A DNA stretch of 64,000 nt, from positions 461,112 to 525,111 of the forward strand of contig VXAA01006535.1 in the NCBI GenBank assembly GCA_013399115.1, written 5' to 3'. The stretch is from Anseranas semipalmata. Lineage: Eukaryota > Chordata > Aves > Anseriformes > Anseranatidae. The notes beneath the pieces are model-generated. The model was not told the DNA's origin, searched no databases, and saw only the letters and a program-made list of their open reading frames with translations. Positions 1 to 12,100 of this stretch are shown piece by piece; positions within the stretch are counted from its first letter, which is position 1; every line of letters starts with the position of its first letter. Made by a program: the position numbers and the translations under genes.

Positions 1-63
1 GCCGGAGCCCTTGCAAAGCGCCGGGGTGCCAGCGGAGCCGGGAGGGCCGGCAGGCAGCTCGCC
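1..63 (+). other. DCLK2: 5' untranslated region of DCLK2 exon 1 (partial)
   Basis: The 63 bases before the start codon are very GC-rich with several CpGs, as expected for a CpG-island promoter or 5' leader of a broadly expressed vertebrate gene. The start codon context is gccATGg, close to the Kozak consensus. The transcription start is not visible and probably lies left of the window. Confidence 0.7.
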
Positions 64-165
64 ATGGCGAGCAACCGGAGCATCGAGCTGGAGCACTTCG
101 AGGAGCGGGACAAGAGGCAGCAGCGCGCCGGGCCGCGCCGCGGCGGCTCCGGCTCGGGCGGCGGC
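64..165 (+). CDS. DCLK2: DCLK2 exon 1, N-terminal coding part, cut by an assembly gap
   Basis: Thirty-four codons run from an ATG in good Kozak context. The peptide starts [18 protein letters not shown] and continues into an Arg/Gly/Ser-rich stretch, matching the remembered N-terminus of mammalian DCLK2. An N at 166 stops it in the middle of GC-rich sequence, and the next base belongs to unrelated AT-rich intronic sequence. The rest of exon 1, which in the family encodes nearly all of the first DCX domain and ends with one base of a split Gly codon, is absent from the window. No splice donor is visible. The gap is probably a sequencing or assembly drop-out in a GC-rich exon, not a biological truncation. 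Confidence 0.9.
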
Positions 166-3100
166 NTATAGTCTCACAACTCCATTTAAGTTAATAACTG
201 AAAGCAAAAACTGACTTCCTGACTCTTCAAATACATTGAAAGAGTGACCTTTGTCATTGCTCTTCACTGGAAGAATAAAGCAAAGCAAATGTCACAATTG
301 AAATGCCACTTCCATGCTTTCTGAGTAAAATAAAAGGGAAAAACAGTCCCAATTACTTAGTCATCTATCCATGACCAATACAACTCTCAGGAAATCTTAA
401 GAAAATCCTGTAGCATCATAATTGGATTAGTATGTGCTCCAATTAGCATCCCAAAAACTTTACCAGTGTAAGTCTAATCACCATAAAGAGAAAGGGAACC
501 ATATCCAGTGATGGGAAGAAAGCAAACAAAGAGTGAATCCATCATTCCTTGAAATTCTCTGAGCTCTTTGCCAGCTGCTTCTTGTTCTTGAGATTCTGGA
601 AGAGGATGATTTGTTTCTTTCTTTCTTCCTCTTTCTTATTGTTCACTTTTTCCAGCACAGCAGGCTTGAATTTTTGCTCTAGAACAAGTACTTGAAGATT
701 GGGAATACGCTAACTCTTGAACTGCAGTAGCACCAGAAATAGTTTTGAATGGTGTTTCGTTCTGTTGCTTTTTAATTTTCAGAAAGGAAGGGAGAGTCAA
801 AGTGTTGTTACACATATTAGCTACAGACTGAACACCAGACTGAACATGGCGACTTGACACAATGCCTAATTAGTTGTCTAATTTGTTAGCACATCATCAG
901 CATTACCGAAATGGTACATGGAATTGCAACAGTTCAGGTTTACTAGTGGCAGCTTTACGAAGAGAACAGGTGAGTCCTTGGCTGCCCTTACCGAGCCAGC
1001 AAGATCTGTATTAAACTTCCCTAACTCGATCCTGTGTGTGTAGCTCTTGGACACTGATGTGCCCCAGTGCAGGCAAGCTCTTTAAGGCCTGTTTGCTGTT
1101 AGCGTCTGTCTCGGATATAAAAGCTGGCAGTATCATATTCTATATTGTAGTAGTCCAGACTGGCTGAATTGAGTCACTGATGCATGATTTGGGGATTTGG
1201 GTGTATTTGGCAATCTGTTTTACTGTTTACCATTTTAAAAGGAAAATATCTAATGCACAGACGTACTGTAGATTTCAAATATTACTGTCACAGATTGAGT
1301 CACATTCATAAATGTGATCTGGTCACATTTTTATTGAAAACTCACAAGCTCCATTTTAATCACATTGTTTTTCTTAACTGGATCTAACAGGCAAAAAAGC
1401 ATGTTCTGCTGGTCCAATGTTAGGCAAATTTCATTTATATCTCTATATAAATCTCCTGTAGATTAGGGAACATCATGGATCACGAGTTTGACAGCTTTCA
1501 TTGCTTTCTTAGAATGGGAGGAGTGAAGAATTTCAGTGTCTGCTTCTGATCTTGTTTGAACAGAGAGATTCAGAGAGAGGATGGGGTTTGGGAATATTAT
1601 GAATTTCTTCTAGTTTTGTTATGCAGTTTTACTATCTGACATTACGCTGCTTTACTTTTGGATAGTAGATTCCATGTGCAATTTTCTATCTTCAATAGCA
1701 ATAATGGAATAATAGTTTCATTTCTATTCTCTACCAAAATTATCTAATTAAGCATTCATCTAAATCCTTCAGTTTTCTTTAAAAATGNAAATTAGAAAAA
1801 GAAAAAAAAAAAAAAAATGAGAAGCTGGAGTGGGGATTCTAGAAAAAGGAGATGGAGTAAAACTTGGATAAACTAATGATAACTTGGGGTGACTTGAAAT
1901 GTTGCAGAAAGAATGATTCTTAAGCTTCTATGGCTTAAAAAAAAAGACAAAATGACTTGCTGGACAGCTGTGTAAATGCAGCTTATAGTCTCACAACTCC
2001 ATTTAAGTTAATAACTGAAAGCAAAAACTGACTTCCTGACTCTTCAAATACATTGAAAGAGTGACCTTTGTCATTGCTCTTCACTGGAAGAATAAAGCAA
2101 AGCAAATGTCACAATTGAAATGCCACTTCCATGCTTTCTGAGTAAAATAAAAGGGAAAAACAGTCCCAATTACTTAGTCATCTATCCATGACCAATACAA
2201 CTCTCAGGAAATCTTAAGAAAATCCTGTAGCATCATAATTGGATTAGTATGTGCTCCAATTAGCATCCCAAAAACTTTACCAGTGTAAGTCTAATCACCA
2301 TAAAGAGAAAGGGAACCATATCCAGTGATGGGAAGAAAGCAAACAAAGAGTGAATCCATCATTCCTTGAAATTCTCTGAGCTCTTTGCCAGCTGCTTCTT
2401 GTTCTTGAGATTCTGGAAGAGGATGATTTGTTTCTTTCTTTCTTCCTCTTTCTTATTGTTCACTTTTTCCAGCACAGCAGGCTTGAATTTTTGCTCTAGA
2501 ACAAGTACTTGAAGATTGGGAATACGCTAACTCTTGAACTGCAGTAGCACCAGAAATAGTTTTGAATGGTGTTTCGTTCTGTTGCTTTTTAATTTTCAGA
2601 AAGGAAGGGAGAGTCAAAGTGTTGTTACACATATTAGCTACAGACTGAACACCAGACTGAACATGGCGACTTGACACAATGCCTAATTAGTTGTCTAATT
2701 TGTTAGCACATCATCAGCATTACCGAAATGGTACATGGAATTGCAACAGTTCAGGTTTACTAGTGGCAGCTTTACGAAGAGAACAGGTGAGTCCTTGGCT
2801 GCCCTTACCGAGCCAGCAAGATCTGTATTAAACTTCCCTAACTCGATCCTGTGTGTGTAGCTCTTGGACACTGATGTGCCCCAGTGCAGGCAAGCTCTTT
2901 AAGGCCTGTTTGCTGTTAGCGTCTGTCTCGGATATAAAAGCTGGCAGTATCATATTCTATATTGTAGTAGTCCAGACTGGCTGAATTGAGTCACTGATGC
3001 ATGATTTGGGGATTTGGGTGTATTTGGCAATCTGTTTTACTGTTTACCATTTTAAAAGGAAAATATCTAATGCACAGACGTACTGTAGATTTCAAATATT

Positions 3101-6100
3101 ACTGTCACAGATTGAGTCACATTCATAAATGTGATCTGGTCACATTTTTATTGAAAACTCACAAGCTCCATTTTAATCACATTGTTTTTCTTAACTGGAT
3201 CTAACAGGCAAAAAAGCATGTTCTGCTGGTCCAATGTTAGGCAAATTTCATTTATATCTCTATATAAATCTCCTGTAGATTAGGGAACATCATGGATCAC
3301 GAGTTTGACAGCTTTCATTGCTTTCTTAGAATGGGAGGAGTGAAGAATTTCAGTGTCTGCTTCTGATCTTGTTTGAACAGAGAGATTCAGAGAGAGGATG
3401 GGGTTTGGGAATATTATGAATTTCTTCTAGTTTTGTTATGCAGTTTTACTATCTGACATTACGCTGCTTTACTTTTGGATAGTAGATTCCATGTGCAATT
3501 TTCTATCTTCAATAGCAATAATGGAATAATAGTTTCATTTCTATTCTCTACCAAAATTATCTAATTAAGCATTCATCTAAATCCTTCAGTTTTCTTTAAA
3601 AATGTAAGCTTCCTAAAGCATAACACAATGGTTGTAGAAAGAACCATGCAGTTTTTTAGTGCTGAAGCTTCTGTTTTACACTGATACCAGTCATGCCCTG
3701 TCTTGCTACTCTATGCCTTGATTGTCTTGAGGTGAAAAATGTGGAGAATCCTGGTTGTTGAGATCTGCTGCAAAGCTGGGAGATTTCGTTGGGTTTTGGG
3801 AGAGGAAAGCAACCATAGATTCCTTTCCTGACAACAAAAGTCCCGATTTGTTATGTGATAGGGAGTTTTTCTAGTCCCTTAGGTAGGAAGCACTGCTAAG
3901 AGTCTTTGTTCTTTTTATTACAATGCTTAATTGATACAGTCCTTTTAAAATGTTAGTAGTTTTCTCTGCACAGCTGGAATCAGCAGGCCCCTGTAAGAAA
4001 GTCTTTGGGGAGAAGTAGAAAGGTTCTGAGCAGGGCAGTCCTTCTGCATGGCTAGGATGTGTAGCACAGGGCAGTAGCTGCTTTAAGGAAATAGGCTCTG
4101 CCACGGAGTCAAAGAATGTTTTGAAACCAAACGTTGAACAATCCAAGTACTTTCTGCCTTAGATCATTACTATTTTTACTGCATATTACATAAAATGTAA
4201 TATGTAGCAACATAAATTGTTATATAAAAATTAAAAATCCTACTTAAGTACCTGTGATTCTATTCAGTGCACTGTTATAGTAGGTCAAGAATATCTTTTC
4301 TCTTGTCAGGACAAGCAGATGGTAACAGCAGTTAAGCAGTTCGTAATTTTGCTTGTTGCAAAAGGTATGGTTACCTTCCTGTGCTAAAAACAAAAGCAAT
4401 AATACTTTAAAAAGAGGCAGAAAAACTGCAGCGGGTTTAACAAAGGAGGGTAAAAAGGAAGGATAAAAGGATTTAAAAAAAATTAAAAGCATTTATGCTT
4501 CCAAATATATGTTCAAAGCACTGTAGTTCCACAGTCCTGGAGCAGTGGGGTGTGCATGTGAAATACTGATGTAACTGTTACATCCAAACAAAATAAAATA
4601 GTCCCACCACTGTGGATCTCCTAGTTTCAGGGAAGGGAGAGGTGTAACCTACCTGAGAAGCGTTACTTACTGTAGAGGAGGCACGTGGTATTAGGCAGGG
4701 CTGATACCAACTGCCCTTAACTGTCTTCTGAAAGCTTTTCAGAAAGCTGGAGCAGGGGATTAGGACCAGAAGACATCCAGAGGGCCCTTCCAAGCTCAAC
4801 CATGCTGTGGTTCTGAGAAAGCTCATAGGAAGCTGTCATCTGAACCTCCTGTCTAAATAAAGTCAAAAGAGAAGTAGGAGCAGTTAGTCATCTGCTAAAA
4901 TTCTTGTCATCATACCAGCTTTTAAACAGTGCATGGGGAACATAAATGCTCTAGCTGAGGAATGCTGGTGACTTATACAGGGTTATTGGAGGTGACATGA
5001 AAGTGAAAGAATTGTAAAAAGTCGATGAGGAAGGAAGTTCTTTGAAAGAAGGGAAGCAAAGAAAGATCTAAATAAAGTCTAATCGTAAAAGTGATGGTTT
5101 TATTTTTAGATCAGTCTTTTTTAATACATGCTGTAAATACATTGTTCTGGAAATCTGCTCAGCTTTGTGTCACAGAACACAAAAAGGGTGCTCTGCCATG
5201 ATCCTTAAGTTGGAAGGTTAGTAGTCCTAATAACTGTTGCATTATACTGAATAAGCAATTTTTGGTACTCTTGAAATAATGAGCTCCACCAAAAGAAGAT
5301 GAGGGATATGAGATGGATATATGAAGTGTACCTAGAAACCCGCCCTGTCCTATGTGCTTCAAAGTGGAACATGTTTTAAAAATATGGAGAACAATGCTGT
5401 TTTTTTAATTTTTTTTTTCTGTAGGGATGTTTTTGCCTGTGTCAGCAATATCATTCTCTAGTAAGCAGTGTGTCATTTAAAACATGGTGCTTTATGTGAC
5501 TCTCAGAAGATAATAGTGCTTGTTAATACCTTGCAAAATGCTAACCAGAAAATCTCGTTCAGGGACTTTCAAATATCCTGACTCAGGATTTTTGAGCATT
5601 ATACACTTAATTTCTTCCTTATGTTCCCCACTAAATGGTGTATCCACTTTTTTTTCTAACCTGATGCTAAAGAAAATGAAATATCTGCAAGTCTTTCATT
5701 AGCAGACACTTTTTAAGGACAATATGTCTGAATGTTTCTAGGCTGTTTTTTAAAATGTCTTGAAGTTGGTTTCAGCTCACAAGACTTGTGCCATGAAGAA
5801 CCTCAAACTGTAAGGCAGCTGTGTTTCCTCAAAACTGTACATTTTTTTTTGTAAGTGAGGTACACTTGTGGTACAAAAAAGACAAGATACATTTCTCTTT
5901 TCCTATCTGTACCTAGAATTGCATGGCTGAATTTTAGAGAATTCGCGTACACCCTAACTCTTCATCCCTGCATTTATGTTTTGAAAGGAGCTGGATACCT
6001 TTCCTGTGAATATTAGTGTTGAAGAAACAGATGGCAAAAGAAAACTTTCCTAGACAAGTTTTTAAGTAGGCAAAACAGTATTTAGGCAACTAATGGTCTA

Positions 6101-9100
6101 TGGCTATTTATCAGTCAGATTGACCAATATGGTCTTGTTTTCTCTTTTAATCCATTCTCTCTGTTCATCATCTGTCTTTACTGTGGTGGGAGAATGGTGA
6201 ATGTTAAGTTTAGTCTGTCTGCTCCCTGAAACTGGAATCCTTCTACAGTGTGCTTAAACATGCTGAACACATGTGGGTCTTGCGTCTTGAATAGTGCACC
6301 TGGTTACTAAAGCAGTACAGGTAAATTATTGAGAAGCAGGTAGTGTTTCCTTGCTAATAGGCAATATTTCATGTCTTCTATCCGTTTTTTTAGTGTTAAT
6401 AAGACATAGAGAATCAGAAGTAAACTTACTCCATTTGTTGATTATATTGTGACTCAAAATGTCAGCAGATGTTACTCCTTTTAAGTTAGCATATGCCCCA
6501 TTTGAGGAATTTTTGGTGGTAGCAGGATTTCTTCATTGAAGAAGTGACACTTTTAGATTGCTCGGGGTGCTGTCATGAAGCGTTGGATGGATGGCACATA
6601 TGCTCTGTTGAAATTATGATGCCAACTTACAAGGAGGTTTCATACCTCTGCCAAAACTGCTCTGCAGGCTGGCTGAGCTTTCTGCTGTAGAGTAGTTTGG
6701 CTNATATATATAATTAAGTAATAATATATTAATATATTAATAATATATGTAATTAATATCTATTAATGTATTAACAATATATAATTAATATATTGATATA
6801 TAATTAATATATAACATATTATATATATTAATATTTAATTAATACATATATATGTATCAGTAGATCTGTCTGCTTCATTAGTCTATATTTCACATCTTTA
6901 CCTGCAAACCCCTGTGTAATACTGGTGACTAACTTCATGATCTGGTTGGAAAACTAGGGAGCTGACTGACTCCTGTTACTGTTGTAAGTCAAAGACACTA
7001 TTTATTTCCAGTAGTGTGACTGCTATGAGCATGTGCCAGTTAAGGCTAGTATGCATTAGCTTTAAAATGTTTCAAGATGGTTTCAAATGGAAAGTGGGCC
7101 TTCAAACCATAAAATTGACTGTATCCAAGTCAGTAATGTAAATATTTTAAGTATTGTTTATGCCTATGTGTGGAGTTATGTCAACTTTCTAGGTCTGGTA
7201 GATTTACAAATTACTTTAAAAGCTACAGTGTGATCAAAATGCCACTGAAGTCTCAGAAAAGATCTTCTTTATAATTGAGGTGTGATATATATTTAGGTTA
7301 GACGCATGAAAGTCTCACTTAAGGCATTTAGTGAAACAGCAAAGTTATTTATGTATGTGATTTGAACTGTAAATTTACCTGTTACATTGTTAACAATGTT
7401 CGCAATCAATTTGGTTTAAATAAAACAAACAAAAAAACACCAAACAAAAAAGTGCTGTATTTTACAAATATTGATTTTCTGGGAGCATGTGGAGATTATC
7501 TGAAGTGTGTATTTATACTGAAATTAATTCCAAGCAGATTTAAAATCAGGTCATATGTTAAAGCTGTGGGCAAATATTGTACGCAACATTACACTTTCAG
7601 GTTTCTCTACCTACAAAATATAATGTGAGATGTAAGATTTTTACAAATTATTTGAAGCTTCTTGCCGATAGACATGCAAATACATTTTATACTTAGAAGG
7701 ATGGCTAAAATAACAATTTAAACAATAGCACAACATTCTTAGATTAATGCCTGCTCATCAAGAGGTGATTTTCTTAGGCTTGCTTTCTGAATATACCATC
7801 CTCTAGGAAAATTTCCTGTAGTGAGCTTTATAGTTGTGATTTAACTTACCCTGCCATTTTTTTTCTTCCTTAAATATTTAATTCTGTTGAATAATCGATT
7901 AGATACCATGTTAACCCAACCAAATCAATGGTTAATTCCTAGAATGGTCAATTCCTAGAAAATCAGTCTTCATGAAGAATGTAACAAGTGGTTTCTTAAT
8001 TATGTTCTACTTATGGTGGTTTTCTGGCTACTTTGCAAGGTTCTCAGTAGAACTTAGAGACTATGGCTGACGTCCCTGTTGTGGTGAAATCATTAGAAGA
8101 TTAGATACTAACTTCCGTAGAGTAAAAACATCCTTTCTCTTTTAAGTTATGAACAAAGCAAGTCACTCAGTGCATGTGTTTTTATCTCTCACGTTCTCTT
8201 CTCTAATCCTGCCATATGTGCCTGCCTTGCAGGTGTAGTAGTAAAATCTGTTTTCCATGTAAAAACCTGTATTACTATTTTTGGTTTATATGACTGATAT
8301 AAGAAAGCAAGCATGGAATTTAAAACACTTAATGAACAATCTGTTACATGCTACAGTTTTCAAGTAGTTAGTCTGTTCCTCTGTCTGCCAGTTATAGGAA
8401 ATTCTGCAGTGAGTTTTGCCAGATACAGTTTTTGAAAAGCTAAAACAGTTTGTGCTTCACATTGAGGTTTGGTTAAATGCAGCTGAAACAAGTTACTTGA
8501 AATTCATTCTTTTAAGGTGTTACATTATTTTTAATTAAAAGCACTTCCTATTTTTCTCATTGAAAGAAGAAAACTAAGACCCCTGCTTAATGTGTGAGAA
8601 ATAAGAAGAAGAAATGTGTAATAAATGGGTATTGCAGCCTGTTCAGATCATCAGGAAATTTCATTTTAAACATGCTTCAAGCAAAGGAACTGGTAGGAAC
8701 CAGAAAGCTTTACACTGCTGTTGTATGTAAATAAAGATCCTTTTTGGTCTATCCTGTCTGAAGATCTTGTAACAGGACAATTTCTGCTCTTCTTTGCCTA
8801 AATATGACTTTGACAGGTAGTAGGTCATGTTCCATGACAGTATAAGGAAGATACTCTGTTATGATATGTGTCTGTAAAAGACAACGTTAGAATACCCTGT
8901 TGAGACTCTCCTATGGTAAATATAGCAAAGGGTCCTCTTGTTCTCTACCTCTACTTCTTATGTGTAACAATTTATTTCAAGTTGGAGATGCTGTTTCTGA
9001 ATAGTCGTCATTTTGTTTTCCAGTTTTGTTAATTTAAGCTTCAGCTCTGAGGTTTCAATCTGAATTATCTTGTAAGCATTTGTTGGTCTGGGTTTTTTGT

Positions 9101-12100
9101 TTTGGTTTGGTTTTGGCCTTCAATACATGGTGATTGTTGAGCTGAGATGAAAATGCGCAGTGTTATTTTGAATCAGGGTGTTACAGGAAGAGGCTGTTCC
9201 TGCTTTCCTATTGTAACAACAACTGCTTATCTGTTGGGTGTTAAGGATCTTGTTTTGTGTTTTTGTTGTTTTTTTTTGTTGTTGTTGTTTCTTTTTTGAA
9301 TGGTCTAGGATGTTCATCCTTTTCTAGTTCGAAAGGATAATTCTGAACGTGCTCAATGGTGGTGAGTTTTGAGGTATTTTGTGGTAGTGATTGCTAGAAT
9401 TTATTTAACTCTTCTACATATTGCTACACAGGCTGTACTTCAGAGGTTACTCTGAAGTAATAGGTGACTTGATGTACTGAAGCTTATTTAAAAACTTGGA
9501 GATGCTAGGGGCACTTGGTGTGTTTAGAAAGATATCCTCATGCATAGGATATTGTCAGGTTTATTTATATATAAAATTGTTACCAGAGGATGATTAAACA
9601 TTACCAAAGTCTTATACAGATAAACTTCAAAGCAGGGTAGCTGTCAGTGACTTTCCAAAGTTGAGTGCCTAGTATTATGCCTCCAGAATAACAACTGAGT
9701 TACCTTCTCTTTGTTTTTGTTTTTGTTGTTGTTGTTGTTTGTTGGTTTGTTTTTTTTTTAGGAGGAAATAATTGGCATTCTTAAATATCTTAAAAATCTG
9801 CAGGCGCACACACACGTTTAAAAAAAAAACAACAACAAACAAACAAAAAACCAACGCAAAGCCACTTGCTAGGTGCATCCACAAAAAGTTCAGCATGTAA
9901 TAGTGGAAAAACATATCCTGAGGGTTCTATGTCACACAAGAAACTAGTTGCAGAGAGGAGAACAAAGTGATTTCTGAAGTTTTCTTTTATTACTCAATAT
10001 ATACTGTCACTCAGAATCTGGTATCCTGTTCTCAACTTGCGTTGAAGAGGCTGTTCCCGTTAACTCACTTTAAAGTAAAAATAGATGTCTGTAAAAATTA
10101 AATCTTGTAACTTAAAGGAAAACAAAAGCATACCGCATCTGTTGTCTGTGTAACTCCTTACCAGTTAAGATGTTAATAAGTCTATTGGCATGAATTAGAA
10201 CTACCAGCTTCTTTGAGATGCTTCATATTTGGCAGCACTGTGTTTAGAGCTAGACAGCTTCATGGCTTATTAGAAATTATTCAGAAAATAAGCATAGTCT
10301 TCTGAATGTAGAGTTAGAGGGTGTAGGGATATAGTGCTTTTTTATGCTAACAGGATAGACCAGTGCAATGTCTCTGGAAGCTCAGGCTACTGAAAGAACC
10401 TGTGCACCTATTTAGAATCGTAGGATAATTCAGTTTGGAAGGCGCCTCTGGAGGTCGTCTAATCCAATGTCTTGCTCAAAACCAATGTGATTAAATCAGA
10501 TGGCTTAGAGGCTTGTTGCAACTTAGCATGTGGTTCTGTGGCAACGTAAGCTTCTAGGTCACCACACTTATTCCTAAGCTGTGCGTTTGTGGGTTTTTTG
10601 TGTTCACCGCCCCCACTACCCATAGGTCGGTGCCAGTGTGTGCGTGCAGGTGCATGGATATTCCATTCAAAGAGCCTGTGGGGCTGAAAGCACCTCTTTT
10701 TTTTTTTTTTTCCTGTCATCTCTGTGGAGAAGAGAAGGAGTCTCTGTCTGTATCAGTTCCTGTTTTGTACACCATTCGGTCTATGAATATGAGGAGGAAT
10801 GGTGGGGATGAGTGAAGATGAATGCAGGCAAGACAGTGGCAGTAGTGAAACCTCACACCAAATTGTTTCCTTGTACCTCAGTAGAGCACTGTCCCAGTGA
10901 TGTTGTGGAAGCAGAATTGGCTGCCAAACTTTCTTGAACAAAATCATTTGTTAACTTGACTTAATTTCATTCACTGAATGAACAACAATTTCATTGTTTT
11001 CTTTCAAATACAGCAAGCAAACTTTCAAGAAGGTCTAAATACATGATAAATTAGAAAGCAGTAATTGGTATGGGAAAAGAGAAGCACAAAAACATCTTTC
11101 AGACTACAGTAATTCTTAAGGGGTCTGAAAGTAGTTTACTATCTTGCTCTTAGAATAAACTATACAACTTTTGAGCGAAATCAGCTCTCCAAACAACAGT
11201 TCTGAAAGTAAAAGCATTGTTTAAAAGTGCAGTAGCATATATTTAGACATAGGTATACATTTCATAACTTTTACCATACTGTCCAACAGATGTTTGCACT
11301 CTTTGCTCCTTTTGCGGTATATACAGAAGGTTTGTTGCAGTGTATATAGGTTGGTTTATTTCAGCAGCGATCTTGAGCACATAGCTTTATTCTCAGAACA
11401 GTATAAGGTTTTTAAGCAATAGTTAGCTCTTCTGCGTAGAGGCATGGTGTGTTAGCCAGTGTGGGGTGCTTCCCTTCCATCCTTGTAGCAATATTCTGCC
11501 TCTTTGAGAAAGTCTTTAGAAGTCATTTTGTGAAACCCCAAGGACATAGGTTAAAAAAATCACTCAGAATTAAAGATGTCCTTTGTCATGGTGTGCATCT
11601 TGAATATTGCTGGCAGACATTAAAAGGGTTATGCTAAACAATAAATAGCAGTTTGAAAAGAAAATTGTCCTCTTTAGAAAGCTGGAGAGTGTCTAGCCTT
11701 GCGTTATGTCAGGAGATGGAGGAAAGTAATAAGGCTCCTTAGATCTGCATCGTGGCTGGATTCAATTTAAGTAATTTGATGGAAGGTTGTGTATTACTAG
11801 CCTGTAATAACGTGTTTTATGTTTTTTGTTTGTTTGTTTGTTCTCTCACCTCCCTTCCTCCACTTCAGGAGATATCAGTGATGCAGGCTTTGAACTAGGA
11901 AAGAAATCTCAAAATGGGGAAGTGTAGTTACCCTTTCTTACCTCTGTAGTCTCAATCTCATTTGTGGCCTCAACAGATGCTATTGGTCAAAAAAATGTTG
12001 AAGCGACTACATTTCAACAGGAAGGACCTGGATATTTGCTCTAGGAGAATGCTTTTAATGTCATATCTTGTGAGCTCAAATAATTTAATCACTTGCAAAA

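Noticed and set aside
11..214. Open frame across the start of the window
   Set aside because: It is out of frame with the DCLK2 start at 64 and runs through the N at 166, so it is a chance frame in GC-rich sequence.
636..860. Short minus-strand frame repeated exactly at 2453-2677
   Set aside because: The exact repeat comes from the false duplication of the whole segment, not from a gene family; no domain or splice context supports coding.
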